The notes: generated by a model not told the origin, from the letters alone. Numbered from the stretch's first letter, positions 1 to 13,160 are shown. The stretch: 64,000 nucleotides of DNA from Candidatus Altimarinota bacterium (GCA_013268835.1 JABFSX010000003.1:1-64000); one strand, 5' to 3'. Numbers and translations: made by a program.

Positions 1-3000
1 TACCGATAGCATTGATATCTCCATTGACTTCGAGCTTGTAGGAAGGATTTGAGAGTCAGATACCGATAGATCCGCTATTTCCAAATATCCAGTTACCGAT
101 ATTGAGCTGATTAGAACCAGTAGAAGAGGCAAAAGCAGTGTTTGAGCCAAGAGCAATATTGTTGTTTCCAGAAATAAGATTCCCTCAAGCAGCAAAACCA
201 AGAACAGCATTATTAGAACCTGTAGCATTATTAATGAGAGAATAGTATCAAAATGCTGAATTACCAGAACCAGTAGTATTTCCACTCATTGCAAATGCAC
301 CATTTGCAGTATTAAAATCACCAGAAATATTATTCATCAAGGCTCCAACTCCATTTGCCGTATTCTGAATACCTATTGTATTTGCGAATAATGACTCATA
401 TCCATTTGCTGTATTCCAATATCCGGTAGTATTCGCCTGAAGTGCTATGAATCCATTGGCAGTATTCCCTGAACCAGTTGTATTTGCAAAGAGTGCATTT
501 ACACCATTGGCAGTATTATTGTATCCAGTAGTATTGAAGCCCAATGCAGCAAGTCCATTCGCAGAATTATTTGATCCAGTAGTATTAGTAGTAAGGGCTC
601 CAGCACCATTCGCAGTATTTCCTGTTCCAGTTGTATTTGCATAAAGAGCTCCGGCACCATTCGCAGTATTATTATATCCAGTAGTATTAAAGAAAAGAGA
701 CATAAGACCATTCGCTACATTCCTACTTCCTGAAATATTAGAGAAAAGCGCTCCTGCACCATTCGCAGTATTTCCTGTTCCAGTTGTATTTGTATAGAGT
801 GCTTGTAGACCTGCTGCCGTATTCTGAAGACCGGTAGTATTGCTATAGAGAGCTTGATATCCATTGGCAGTATTTGCAACTCCTACTGTATTTGAACGAA
901 GAGCCTGAAGTCCTATCGCTGTATTATTGGCTCCTGTATTATTGTTTAGGAGTGTTTGAAAACCAAATGCCGTATTATTATTTCCCACCGTATTAAGAGC
1001 AAGTGCCTGATAACCATTGGCTGTATTAGAAGAGCCTCAAGTATTGAAATACATACTCTGATATCCATTGGCTGTATTGGCATTTCCAACCGTATTGGAT
1101 TGTAGTGCGCCAGCACCATTGGCAGTATTCCAACTTCATGAAATATTGAAAACAAGTGCTTGAAAACCAACGGCGGTATTATTTGACCCTATCGTATTCA
1201 TCTCTAGAGCATTTACACCATTCGCAGTATTGAAGTTACCAGTCGTATTCATCTCTAGAGAACTCGCACCGACTGCAGTATTATAGGCACCAGTAGTATT
1301 TCCACTCATCGAGTTATCTCCGATAGCGGTATTGTAAAATCATGTTGTATTTGTTATCAACGATCTATGTCCCATAGCAGTATTTGCAAATCCTGAAATA
1401 TTAGACATCAGTGAATAGGCACCCATAGCAGTATTAACATAACCAATAGTATTTGAAAGAAGTGCTTGGTATCCATTGGCAGTATTCCCTGTTCCCGTTG
1501 TATTGAGCGAAAGCGCTCCGCTTCCGATAATCGTATTGGTAACAATATTTCCACCTCCTCGACCGATCATCAATCCATTGATGAGTATATCGGCAACCAC
1601 ATGGAATTTCGCAAGAGGTACAGCTATACCGATACCAATATCCCCTCCTGATCCATAGATCCAATTACCGATATTGAGCTGATTGGAGCCAGTCGAAGAG
1701 GTAAAGTTCGTGTTTGATCCGATAGCGATATTGTTGTCTCATGAGGTGAGATTATTTCCTGCAAAATAACCTAATGCTGTATTGGAAGAACCTGTAGCAT
1801 TACTACCAAGAGCATTTTTTCCATTAGCAGTATTGTAAGAACCTGTAGTATTGAAATATAAAGAAAATATTCAATTAGCTGTATTTCCAGATCCTGCATT
1901 ATTAGAATAAAGAGACTGGAATCAAATTGCTGTATTCCATATACCTATTGTATTGGAGTAAAGTGATGAATTTCCAATAGCTGTATTAGTATTACCTGTA
2001 GTATTTAAATTTAAAGCATTGCCTCCAATGGCTATATTTGTAGATATATTTCCACCTCCTCTTCCTACTCTCACTCCATTAATCGTTGCATCAGCATTGG
2101 TAGAGAGAGTACCGGAGATAGTAAGAGTATCCGTTGGTGCGTTAGTTCAAATTCCGAGTCTTCCTGTAGTATTATCCCAGAAGAGTTGTGATGATTGGAT
2201 GAGTCATCCAAGTGCAGAACCAAATGTAAGATTTCATTGTGTGAATCCTGTGAGTGTTCCTCCTGTGAGAGGAGTAAGTGAGATAGTATTTCCTACTCTT
2301 GAGAGAAGTCATGTGAAGGTAAGAACATTTTCTTTTCCATTGAATGTATTCCAATCAGTAGATGAAATAATTCCTGATGTTGTAGAGCCAGCTGTGAGGA
2401 TACCAAATACACCAGTAAGGTTATTGTATGTGAGTGGTCATACAGCAGAGAGAGCTGTAAGTCCTATCTTAGTAGCTACAGTTCCTGAGAGAGTAGCGAG
2501 TGATCCAGAGAGAGAGGATACGTTTGAGTTGGTTGTAGTGAGGTTACTATTTGTTGTAGCAAGATTGGTAGTAAGGGTAGCAATGTTACCAGTTGCTGTT
2601 GCAAGGTTGGTATTGGTTGTAGCGAGATTACTATTTGTAGTAGCTATACTTCCAGTAATAGCAGCAATAGTTCCAGAGAGTGCATTCTGTGCACGAGTAT
2701 TTGTGAAGTAGAGATTAGTTCCTTCTGTAAGATTTGTAGTGGAGATACTATTCCATGTAGCATTACCAGAAGCATCAGAAGTAAGAACATATCCAGAGGT
2801 TGCACCAGTTGTGAGACGGAATCCTGAGAAAGATCCAGTTCCTGCTACATCGAGGAGATATGCTCCAGTATTGGTACCGATACCAACATTACCCGTTGAT
2901 CCTACATTGATTCGTCGGTTTCCACTACCATCTGCAATGATGATGTTATTCGAGAGATTTGATGCAAGACCTGTGACATTGGCACCAAGGATAGTATTGT

Positions 3001-6000
3001 TTGATCCTGTCGTGATTCCACGAGCTGTATTATGTCCAAGAGCTGTATTAAAATCACCATCAATATTTTGAAAAAGAGCATTTACTCAAATGGCAATATT
3101 AGAATTTCCATTAGTATTACTACCTAAAGCCGAGGATCCATTCGCCACATTCTCATAACCAGTAGTATTAGAGTAAAGGGAACGGGCTCAATTCGCCGTA
3201 TTATCTCGTCCTAATGTATTATAATACAAAGCATCTCTTCAAATGGCCATATTGTAAGTTCCTGTAGTATTATTTTTTAGAGTTCAACTTCATATAGCTG
3301 TATTACTATCAATATCACCACTTCCCCTTCCTACTGTAATTCCATTGATTATTGCATCAGCTGTAGTTACCAGATTACCAGACGCACCAGAGAGACGGAA
3401 TGATTCGATATTATTTCGTTTGAATACAAGATCAGCATTATCTTTTGTTCCAATATAATCATTCAAAGGATTAATACCTGTATTACCTGAAAGCCCCCAT
3501 CCACCAAGTGTAGACCAATCGCTTACACAGCTTCCACCGATACAATATCCACTTGAAGTATTGATATATCCTCCAAATACATCGAGCTTGTAGTTTGGAG
3601 AAGATGTTCAGATACCAACATTACCTGTTGAAAGTGTTGTATTGGTTCCATCTACATTGGTACCAAAGAGAAGGTTTCAGATATTGAGAGTATTGGTACT
3701 TGTTGGAGTTGGTGTATCTATGTCATATCCGAGTACAATATTTTTTGTTCCAGTAGTGAGTGTATACCCAGCCTGATATCCAAGGAGGATATTATTCGAA
3801 CCAGTTGTAAGTCCGTAACCAGCATATGAACCAAATAAAGAATTATTAGAAAAAGAAGTATTGAATATACCATATCCTGCTTGATATCCAAGTGCAGTAT
3901 TAAAGTTTCCATCTTTATTATTATATAGTGATTGATATCCATTGGCAGTATTATACCATCCAATTGTATTAGCAGTAAGTGCAAATCATCCATTTGCTAC
4001 ATTATACCATCAATTTGTATTAGAATAGAGTGCTCCATATCCATTTGCTGTATTATTTCGCCCACCTGCATTAGAATAAAGTGCTTGAGCTCCAACTGCA
4101 GTATTGACAGACTGATTACCACTTCCTCTTCCTACTGTCACCCCATTGATTGTCGCATCTGTATTCGAAGTGATAGCACCAGAAACAGTGAGAGCACTTG
4201 TTGGAGAATTCGTTCCAATCCCAAGTCTTCCAGTAGCATTATCCCAGAAGAGTTGTGAAGATTGGATGAGTCATCCGAGTGCATCACCGAATGTGAGATT
4301 TCAAGTAGTAAATCCTGTGAGAGTTCCTCATGTGAGAGGAGCAAGAGAGATAGTATTTCCTACTCTTGAGAGAAGTCATGTGAAGGTAAGAAGATCTGAG
4401 AATTCTCCTGTGAGGTTATTATAAGATACTCCTCCAGTTCCTGAGAGTGAAGTGAGATTTATTTTATTATTGAATGTATTCCAATCAGTAGATGAGAGAG
4501 CACCTGTGGTTGTAGAGTTAGCTGTGAGGATACCAAATACACCAGTAAGGTTATTGTATGTGAGTGGTCATACAGCAGAGAGAGCTGTAAGTCCTATCTT
4601 AGTAGCTACAGTAGATGAGAGAGTAGCGAGTGATCCAGAGAGAGTATTTACTCGTCCTGAGAGAGTAGATACATTAGTATTTGTTGTGGTGAGGTTAGTA
4701 TTTGTTGTAGCAAGGTTACCAGAGAGAGTAGCAATGTTACCAGTTGCTGTGGCAAGGTTGGTATTGGTAGTAGCGAGACCCGTAGTAAGAGTACTAATAG
4801 AAGTAGTATGACCAGCTACCGTTCCAGAAAGAGTAGTTACTGTTGAGTTAGCTGTAGCAAGGTTACCAGAAAGAGTAGTTACATTAGTATTTGTTGTGGT
4901 GAGGTTAGAGTTGGTAGTATCGAGTGAACCTGAAAGAGTATTTACTCGTCCTGAGAGAGTAGATACATTAGAGTTTGTTGTAGCGAGATTGGTAGTGAGA
5001 GTTGCAATGTTACCAGTTGCTGTTGCAAGGTTGGTATTGGTTGTAGCAAGATTACTATTTGTAGTAGCTATACTTCCAGTAATAGCAGCAATAGTTCCAG
5101 AAAGTGCATTCTGTGCACGAGTATTTGTGAAGTAGAGATTAGTTCCTTCTGTTACTTGTGTAGTAGTATAGTCACCTGCTTGTCCTGTAATATCTCCTGT
5201 TCTTCAGAATACGGTAGTGACTGGTGCAGTAACAGCACCAGGTGTCATCCATGTTGGTATTCCACCTGACATAGAGAGAACTTCTCCATTGGCTCCAAGA
5301 GTAAGTCCAATAGTATTTCCTACTCGTGTTACTCCTGACATAAAGGTAAGAACATTTTCTTTTCCATTGAATGTATTCCAATCAGTAGATGAGAGAGCAC
5401 CTGTAGTAGTACTATTTGCAAGACCAAGATTAATAGAAGAACCTACAGTATAGAGTCCATTAGCTATTCCAATTGATCCGAGTTTATTATTGAATGTATT
5501 CCAATCAGTAGATGAGAGAGCACCTGTAGTTGTAGAGTTAGCTGTGAGGATACCAAATACACCAGTAAGGTTATTGTATGTGAGTGGTCATACAGCAGAG
5601 AGAGCTGTAAGTCCTATCTTAGTAGCTACAGTAGATGAGAGAGTAGCGAGTGATCCAGATAAGCTTGTTACATTGCTATTTGTAGTAGCGAGATTAGAGT
5701 TAGTTGTAGCGAGATTACCAGAGAGTGAAGCTATATTTGCAGTATGGGTTGCAATAGTAGATTCAGCTGTTGTTACTCGTCCTGAGAGAGTAGCAATACT
5801 CGCATTCGTTGTAGTATTATTTGTTGCTACCGTTCCAGAAAGAGTAGTTACATTAGTATTTGTTGTAGCGAGATTGGTAGTGAGAGTTGCAATGTTACCA
5901 GTTGCTGTGGCGAGGTTAGTATTAGTTGTAGCAAGACCCGTAGTAAGAGTACTAATAGAAGTAGTATGACCAGATACTGTTCCTGAAAGAGTAGTTACTG

Positions 6001-7183
6001 TTGAGTTAGCTGTAGCAAGGTTACCAGAAAGAGTAGTTACATTAGTATTTGTTGTAGCAAGGTTAGAGTTGGTAGTATCGAGTGAACCTGAAAGAGTATT
6101 TACTCGTCCTGAGAGAGTAGATACATTAGAGTTTGTTGTAGCGAGATTGGTAGTAAGGGTAGCAATGTTACCAGTTGCTGTGGCGAGGTTAGTATTAGTT
6201 GTAGCTATACTTCCAGTAATAGCAGCAATAGTTCCAGAGAGTGCATTCTGTGCACGAGTATTTGTGAAGTAGAGATTAGTTCCTTCTGTTACTTGTGTAG
6301 TAGTATAGTCACCTGCTTGTGCAGAGATAGCACCAAGACGACCAAATACTGTTGTAACTGGTGCTGTGGCTGCTCCGGGAATTACCCATGTTGGTACTCA
6401 TCCTGACATGGAGAGGATTTCACCATTGGCTCAAGGAGTAAGACTTACATTATTTCCTACTCTTGTGAATTCAGGAGAAAAAGTAAGAGGATTGGTAACA
6501 TAGTATGTAGCCCCACCTCCTCCTCCAATAGCAGAAAGACGTAAGTTAGTATCTACAAGAATACCAGAAAGAGTACTTATACTCTTCTCATTGGTATTTA
6601 CTCTTCCTGAGAGAGCTTCTACAGATGTATTGATGGTATTAAGAGTAGTATTAGTTCTTCCAAGACTATTTGAGAGAATATTGATATTCGTTTCATCAGT
6701 AGTGAGACGACCAAATATAGTATTGAAGATATCTGAGAAAGCATTTTGCATACTTTCTAGGAGAGGAGCAGAATTGAATTCAGTATCTGATGATGATCCA
6801 TTGATCATGCTGATAGAATTTTTCCAGTCCTCTGTCCATTGAGTATTGGTAGTATGTATAATATTTGTAGTATTGAGTACTGTTGTTTGTGTAGAACCCG
6901 TAAGAACTGTTATTATGGGAAGTTTTTTTGTGAAGTTTACGAGGGTTCAAATCCAGGAATCATCAATAATAGGACTCGTACGTACATAGATATAGGTTTG
7001 TGGTGCTTTAGGTATTTTTGGGATTACCGAGAGAGCAGAGACTTTACCAGATACAAAGAATTGCTGACAAAAAAGAGCTAGCAAAAGAAGAAGAAAGAGA
7101 GAACGAAAATGGATTGAAGATTCATTGAGGCCTCCAGAAGAGAGAATTCTGGAACGAAATCTCTGGAATATTTGTTTAAACAT
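1..7183 (-). CDS. Giant repeat adhesin / tail-fibre-like surface protein (C-terminus outside window)
   Basis: A single minus-strand frame stays open from the ATG at 7183 to the left edge when TGA is glycine, giving at least 2,394 residues. The start is followed by a basic N-terminus and a Leu-rich segment (about residues 30-48), a signal peptide or anchor. Next comes a low-complexity heptad-like region (LATTNSN / LTTNLA pattern, 6800-4200 and 2700-2100) suggestive of a trimeric coiled coil. This alternates with blocks of about 14-15 residue repeats of the form NTANGYQALYSNTTG, similar to YadA/Hep_Hag head repeats. Segments reading YKLDV-G or YKLEVNGD (near 3580 and 45) are typical of phage-tail-fibre/S74-type proteins. 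Likely an exported surface fibre for attachment. The ligand and C-terminal anchor are not visible. No Shine-Dalgarno sequence is evident. Confidence 0.85.
120..2060 (-). repeat. Block of NTANG-type head repeats in the adhesin
   Basis: This stretch encodes dozens of tandem 14-15 residue units with the consensus N-T-A-N-G-x-x-A-L-x-x-N-T-T-G and a DNA period of about 42-45 bases. Shorter blocks of the same unit lie at about 3000-3330 and 3700-4110. Asparagine, threonine and glycine dominate. The units resemble left-handed beta-roll head repeats of trimeric autotransporters. The unit is diverged at DNA level, so selection appears to act on the protein pattern. Confidence 0.85.
2100..6300 (-). 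repeat. Long near-identical DNA repeats inside the adhesin stalk
   Basis: Several segments of about 60-100 bases recur almost unchanged. One starting near 2390 recurs near 4513 and 5533. Another beginning near 2644 recurs near 5070 and 6203. A third near 4929 recurs near 6088. They encode the coiled-coil-like LATTNSN stalk and linkers. Unlike the head repeats they are nearly identical at DNA level, which points to recent duplication or gene conversion and to possible length variation by recombination. Confidence 0.8.
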
Positions 7184-7370
7184 ACATATATATTTATATA
7201 TATTCAAAATAACATAAGAAAGTGTCTAGGGCAAAAAAGGGCAAGTTTGGAAATAAAAAATGTATTGACGAGGTACAAATATTAATGTACAGATATATAA
7301 CCATATTTGTATACTATTTTACAAATAAAAATATTATTTTGTCATCAATTGGTTACTTTGGAATAAATAT

Positions 7371-7396
7371 AAAATCCCATCGTTTGATGGGATTTT
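7371..7396 (-). terminator. Hairpin terminator after the VirD4-like gene
   Basis: An 11-bp perfect stem (AAAATCCCATC with its complement) with a 4-nt loop lies 5 bases beyond the TAA of the minus-strand gene ending at 7401. The following U-tract is short and AT-rich. Confidence 0.7.
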
Positions 7397-7400
7397 ATAT

Positions 7401-9815
7401 TTATTTATTTTCTTGAGTTTTTGAATCCTCCATTTTCTTTTTGCGTTCGGCATCCTTTTCTCATTTTATCTTTTCTTTGTACTCTTCTTGTTCTTTTTTA
7501 TACTTCTTTTCATCGTCTGTTATCTTAGCTGCATATTCAAATATTTTTTTCTCTACGAAGTCTTTTTTCTTCGTATATTTTTCACGAGATACCTTGAGGA
7601 GAACATCTCGAGCCTGTTGAGGAGGGATATCCATCCTCTCGTGAAGCGGAGCATAGGTTGTTGCAGAAAAAACAGGAGACGGCATACCATTGATGAGAAG
7701 CTTCGTATAAATATCATACTTTCTGAGATTCGTCAGATCCTGAGAAGTGATCACATCTTCCCCTCCGAATATCTCAGAGAGAACCGTTGCATCATGATAC
7801 CCAACCTGAAACGAAACCAGTGTTCCCACATTTCCGAAAACCGCACCCTGAACAGTCTCAGGCATCTGAGAAATATACTGATTTGCCATCGTGAGAGAGA
7901 GCTTATACTTACGAGCCTCGGAGAGTATCGTAGCAAATGAATCCGTAGCAAAATTCTGAAACTCATCCACATAGAGTCCAAAATCTCGACGATTCGCTTC
8001 AGGAGTATCAGCTCGGGTCATCGCCTCAATCTGGAACTTGGTTACCATCATGGCACCAAGCAGTGCTGAAGCATCTTCTCCAATTTTTCCCTTCGAGAGA
8101 TTTACAATAAAAATCTTCCCATTATCCATAATCCATCGGAGTGAGAATGGATTCTTTGGTTGACCTAGAATATTTCGAAGAATGGGTGAAGAGAGAAACT
8201 GTCACACTTTGTTCAGAATCGGATTGATCGCTTCACTCATCTGTGCTGGTGCCATTTTTTCGAATTCTTGTGTCCAGAATTGGATCAAAATAGGATCCGT
8301 AATCTTCGATACCACTCGCCTTCGATACGACTCATGTGTGAGCATCAAAGGGATAGAAATGAGTGTTGTATCAGGAATCAGAAGAAGTGTGAGGATTGTA
8401 TTACGAAGGATATACTCCAGACGTGGACCCCAGCTCTCGGCAAACATTTTCTTAAAAATAGACACAAGACCAGAAGCCACAATCGGACGAAGTTCTGGAT
8501 TCGGATTATCGAGCATATTGAACGCAATCGGATATTCCGTATCTGATGGATCAAAGAGAACAATATCATTCGTTCGAGACTTTGGGATATTCGCCAGGAT
8601 CGTATCAGCAAGATCTCCATGAGGATCAATCAGGGCAATTCCTCGACCACTCAATATATCAGAATAGAGCATATTTTCGAGAAGTGTCGACTTTCCCATA
8701 CCCGTCTTTCCAATAATATAGACATGACGAGCTCGATCAATCGGCTGGATCGCAAAAGCCTCGGTAGAACCACGAAAATTCGAAAGACCGATAGGAGTAT
8801 TAGGTTCAACCGCATCAGGAAGATTGTATGGTGGTTCAAATCGACGAGTCGTTACCCAATTGACTCCAGGAGATTTTACATAGAGTGTGGGCATATGGAC
8901 AAGTCCAGCAAGTTCTGTAACTGAAAGAATACTTCGATATTTGGAATATTTTCTCAGCGTATCTATATAGGTACAATTCACTGGTCGCTTCACTACCAAT
9001 CGAGCACCACTCGGATTGGCGAATATATTGAGACTCGATGAGAGTTCTCGAGTAGTTGGGGTAGTCTCACCGAGATTTGCGAGGATAATCTGAACTGAAT
9101 ATCCATACGTTTCGAATTTGTTTTCCTGTTTTTCACGATTTTCTGTCATGTGATGCTCTTCTTCAGGATGATTTCCTCCAACAAGAAATGACACAATATG
9201 ACCCAAGAGCTTGAATGGAACGATAAAAATACGAATCCACCACCAATTCACAAGAAGAAATACCTTCAGAAAATCTGGAAGACGAGTATCTTCTATGATA
9301 GATCGCTCCGTATGCCCTCGCCAATCATGATCTGAAATTGGTGAAAAATCTACTCGAAAAAAAGCAGTTTCGTCTTTTGCTGATTTTGCCAAAATAGAAG
9401 TAATACTCGAAAGTGGATCAATGCTCTCTTTCTCGGTGCGATCCTTGAGGTTAGCATAGAGCTTGATAGTATTGCCCGAGATATGATCGAGACGAGCCTC
9501 TTGAACTGAAACTCTTGCAGTAGAATCAAATGGTAGAACTGCCTCTGTGATCTCAATACTACTATAATGAGCATACAATTGACTCTCCAGAAACTGTCGA
9601 TGTTTTGCAGAAGTCTCAAGAAAAAACCTGATTCGACCGAGATGATGCAGTACAAAAAAACGAAATTGGGGACGTGAATGCGGAAATATATGCCACTTCG
9701 ATGCATGAGAGTCATGAATTGTGTCATGAAGTGTTGAGAGCATCTCACGGGCCACAAAAACTCACTTTTCATTGGCCCTGTCCACTGCGATTTCCAGTAT
9801 CACTGTATTATTCAT
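7401..9815 (-). CDS. VirD4/TraG-like type IV secretion coupling ATPase
   Basis: An 804-residue protein read through several TGA glycines. The C-terminal half is a FtsK/VirD4-type motor: Walker A GKTGMGKS near residue 370, DPHGDLA just after it, and Walker B YVDEFQ near residue 613, followed by a TraM-recognition-like region (SEARKYKLSLTMANQY). The N-terminal 330 residues carry a hydrophobic stretch (about 190-220) and are otherwise unassigned. Such proteins couple DNA or protein substrates to a type IV secretion channel or pilus. The C-terminal tail is highly charged (Lys/Glu coiled coil). ATG at 9815 was chosen over the internal GTG at 9755 because the reading continues through a TGA glycine. 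A paralogue lies at 40497-42935. Confidence 0.85.
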
Positions 9816-9851
9816 ACGGCTTATTTTATATAAAAGATCAAAAAAAGCCAA

Positions 9852-9879
9852 TTGCATTTTTATCTATTATTTCTATACT
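9852..9879 (+). promoter_or_regulatory. Promoter giving a nearly leaderless sufD-like mRNA
   Basis: TTGCAT at 9852-9857 and TATACT at 9874-9879 are separated by 16 bases. The ATG of the next gene follows at 9886, where transcription would be expected to start, so the mRNA would be leaderless. Confidence 0.55.
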
Positions 9880-9885
9880 TCTCGT

Positions 9886-10527
9886 ATGAAAGACATTAAA
9901 ATCAACTCCGAAAAAATCCAAATCACTGAAAATTGTTATATATATGATGATGGAAGTATTACATCTGTCGATATCGATATTGCTATCTGAATCGAAGTGA
10001 ATTATTGCTTTATTGCGAAAAAAACTGAAAAATCAGTTTCTTATCGTCGTCATATCACGATAGCAAAAGATTCAATTTTCCACGGAACGAGCATTGTTAT
10101 CGATAGTTTGGATCTCCAGATTATCTCAGAAATAATATGAGATAATACAAGATCAAATCTTGATATCCTGACACTTGCAACCGATAATATACAGATATCT
10201 GTCGAAGGAGTGGCGAAGGTGGCGAGTCCATATCGCCAAGTTTTCACTCGTGTCGATCAGACCAATATCCTTATCTGAAAAGGATCTCGTGTGCGTTGAG
10301 TGCCAAAACTTGAGATCAATACAGATGACATAGAAGGTGGACACTCTTGTCGAATTCATAGGCTCGGTGGCGAATCACTCTTTTATCTTACTTCTCGTGG
10401 CCTCACGGAACAACATGCTGAAACCCTTCTTCTCAATAGTGAAATCTTGAGACATATAAAAACTATTGAACCAAGTATAAGAGAATCAACATGCAGAGAA
10501 ATCCATACAAGACTTTTAAAAGAATAA
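9886..10527 (+). CDS. sufD: SufD-like Fe-S cluster scaffold subunit
   Basis: A 213-residue protein with three TGA glycines, shorter than typical SufD (over 400 residues). The C-terminal part carries the SufB/SufD core signature: PKLEINTDDIEGGHSCRI, then LFYLTSRGLTEQHAETLLL, matching the beta-helix end and the conserved helix of SufBD proteins. The N-terminal half is a diverged beta-helix. In the SUF system SufD pairs with SufB, and SufC powers cluster assembly. Here sufC and sufB lie about 37 kb away at 47663-49793. Only one base separates the stop from the next start, so it is probably cotranscribed with the pseudouridine synthase. A second SufB-like role cannot be excluded. Confidence 0.75.
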
Positions 10528-10528
10528 A

Positions 10529-11476
10529 ATGAATATAAATGTCCAATTCTCTGTATATATCGAACCACAAGATAAAAGAAGAATTGATCTCTATCTCTCG
10601 CATATATTCCCATATTTTTCTCGCTTGTATATCAACCAGCTTTTAGGAAATGGGAGCATTCAAGTGAATAATAAACCTGTCGAAATAGAGAAACGTCTCA
10701 GGCTCAGAGATATTATTGATATACAATTCGCCACTGAGAAATATTATCTGGATGGCGAAAATATGCCCCTCGAGATTATTTTTAATACTCTTGATTTTGT
10801 TGTCATCAGCAAAGATCCTGGGATCAACACCCATTCATTTCCAGGGCAATATGGAAAAACTGGAACACTTTTGAATGCGATCCTCTACCACTACGGCGAA
10901 GAGTGCAATATTAGTGGTATCGAGCGTCCAGGGATCATTCACCGGCTCGACAAGGACACGAGTGGGCTGATTATCATCGCCAAGAATAGCAGAGCTATGC
11001 AACCCCTCCAAGCGAAAATAGCAAAAAAAGAAATACGCAAACTCTACTACGCTGTTGTAGTAGGAATTATATGAGAAACTGAAGGGATAATCGAATCATA
11101 TATTGGATATGATGCAAATGATCATACAAGGATGACTACCAAGAATCCAATAGAACCTAAGCTCGCCAAAACAAAATATAAACTTCTCCAACATATCGAT
11201 AATAAGTATTCTCTTCTTGAGATTGAGCTCTTCACGGGACGTACTCATCAGATCAGAGTCCACCTCGCTGATATGGGATATCCGATTCTTGGTGACAAGG
11301 TCTATGGAAATCCTGAGATAAATATAGAAGTTGCGAGTAGATATGGGATCACCAGACAATGGCTCCATGCGAGACAATTGATGTTTGAGCTCTTTTGAGT
11401 GGATTATGATTTTGTGGCACCGCTGAAGACTGATTTGAAGAGTATATTGGAGGAAAATTGAATACCAATCAATTAA
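10529..11476 (+). CDS. RluA-family 23S rRNA pseudouridine synthase
   Basis: A 315-residue protein. An S4-like N-terminal RNA-binding segment (about residues 15-70) precedes the catalytic domain. [16 protein letters not shown] holds the catalytic aspartate of the HRLDxxTSG motif, and [12 protein letters not shown] is the conserved second motif of RluA-type enzymes. It isomerises uridines in rRNA; which subfamily (RluC or RluD) cannot be told by eye. Three TGA codons are read as glycine, one near the C-terminus. The start overlaps closely with the upstream sufD stop (TAA-A-ATG). A strong hairpin terminator follows. Confidence 0.88.
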
Positions 11477-11480
11477 AAAA

Positions 11481-11503
11481 AATCTCCCAATTTTTGGGAG
11501 ATT
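11481..11503. terminator. Bidirectional terminator between the rluA-type gene and pyrG
   Basis: A 10-bp perfect stem (AATCTCCCAA with its complement) and a 3-nt loop, flanked by A- and T-runs. It serves the plus gene ending at 11476 and the minus gene ending at 11510. Confidence 0.85.
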
Positions 11504-11509
11504 TTTTCT

Positions 11510-13096
11510 TTACTTTACCATCGCTTTCACAAATCCCATAAAAAGCGGATGAGGCCGAGTCGGACGACTTGCAAACTCAGGATGTGCTTGAGTGGCGATC
11601 ATATATGGATGATTGCGGAGTTCTACGATCTCCGCAAGAGTCCCATCTGGTGAAGTTGCTGACACAACGAACCCTGCCTTTTCCATCTCTTCCCGATACA
11701 GAGGATTGAACTCGAATCGGTGACGATGTCTCTCAGTGATAGTATTCGTTCCATAGAGTTTTTTGGCAAGTGTGCCATCTCTGATAATACACGGATAGCT
11801 TCCGAGTCTCATATTTCCTCATTTTGAAGTGAGCCCCTTCTGATGCTCCATAATATGAATGATGTTATGCTCTCCATTTGGAGTGAATTCTTCACTTGAG
11901 GCATCTGCAATACCGAGTATATTTCGAGCGAATTCTATTGCCATAATCTGGGAACCGAGACAGATTCCAAGATATGGAATCTTCATCTCTCGTGCATACT
12001 TCGCAGCGAGTATCATCCCTTCGATACCTCTGTTTCCAAAACCTCATGGGATACAGATACCATCGAGTCATTCGAGAACTTTTTTTCACTTGATTTCTAT
12101 ATCTTCCGCTTCGATAAATCTCAATTTTACCCGTTTTTTATGAGCAAACCCTGCCGATTTAAGTCATTCATTCACAGAAAAGTAGGCATCTTCGAGTCAT
12201 ACATATTTCCCTATCATACCGATACAGAGGATATCCATAGAGGTATCTATATTCTCCATAAGAGTTTTCCAACTTGAAAGATCAGAAACAGATTCTTTCA
12301 TTCAGAGGCTTCGGACTATCTTCTGTCCAACCCCCATATCATCATACGTAAGTGGCACCCGATAGATCGAATCAAGTGTTGGCGAGGATATCACATGACC
12401 CTCTCTGAGGCCCGTAGCACGAGCAATCTTCCCCATCATATCAGCTGGAATATCGGTATCAGCACGAACAATCAGAAAATCTGGATTAATTCCATATCAC
12501 ATGAGTGTTCGAATCGAATGTTGAATCGGTTTACTCTTGAGTTCTTTTGATGCCATAAGAAATGGAAGGAGAGCTACATGAACGAATATAACATCCTGTG
12601 GATCAAGATCATGCTGTACCTGACGAGCCGTCTCAAGAATATACTCGTTTTCCATATCACCGATAGTTCCACCTATTTCTATGATTGAGATATCCGCTCC
12701 CGAGGTCTCAAACCCTGTACGGATTTTTTCTTTTACCAGATCCGTGAGATGTGGAACAATCTGAACTGTTCCTCCAAGATAATCTCATCGACGTTCTTTC
12801 ATAATCATCTCTTCGTAGAGTTTCCCACTCGTAAAAGAAGAGAGTCTGGATAGATTCGTATCAAGAAATCGTTCATAATGACCAAGATCAAGATCTGTTT
12901 CTGCTCCATCTTCCGTAACAAAAACCTCTCCATGCTGAGTTGGATTCATAGTTCCAGGATCTACATTAAGATATCCGTCGAATTTTTGACAAAATACCTT
13001 ATATCACATTCCTTTTAGGATAGTTCCGATAGAAGCAGCTGCGATCCCTTTCCCGATTCCTGAGAGGACTCAGCCAGTGACGAAGATAATTTTCAT
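11510..13096 (-). CDS. pyrG: CTP synthase
   Basis: A 528-residue protein, the usual length for PyrG. The N-terminal synthetase domain opens [20 protein letters not shown], with the P-loop-like motif, then [13 protein letters not shown] and GGTIGDMEN. The C-terminal class I glutamine amidotransferase domain has GICLGSQ with the nucleophilic cysteine and THAHPE-like TQAHPEF. It makes CTP from UTP, ATP and glutamine. About eleven TGA codons fall at glycine positions, including invariant ones (TGGV near the start, IPGGFG), which makes this one of the best proofs of the recoding. Divergent from dps, with 541 bases between. Confidence 0.95.
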
Positions 13097-13160
13097 GATT
13101 TTAATGTTAGGATGTAATGGTAATGTGGAAGATGTAATTCAAGATTTTTTTCTTCTTTGT

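Noticed and set aside
1-2060. CRISPR-like regular spacing of short repeats
   Set aside because: The units are coding, diverged at DNA level, continuous without spacers and part of one open frame.
2019-2711. Plus-strand ORFs of 60-230 codons over the first 6.3 kb
   Set aside because: They are complements of the adhesin repeats. Their hydrophobic Val/Leu-rich repeats reflect the opposite-strand Thr/Asn pattern, and none has a plausible start or family.
7222-7416. 64-codon plus ORF in the gap between the adhesin and the VirD4-like gene
   Set aside because: AT-rich, no start signal, overlaps the terminator at 7371-7396.
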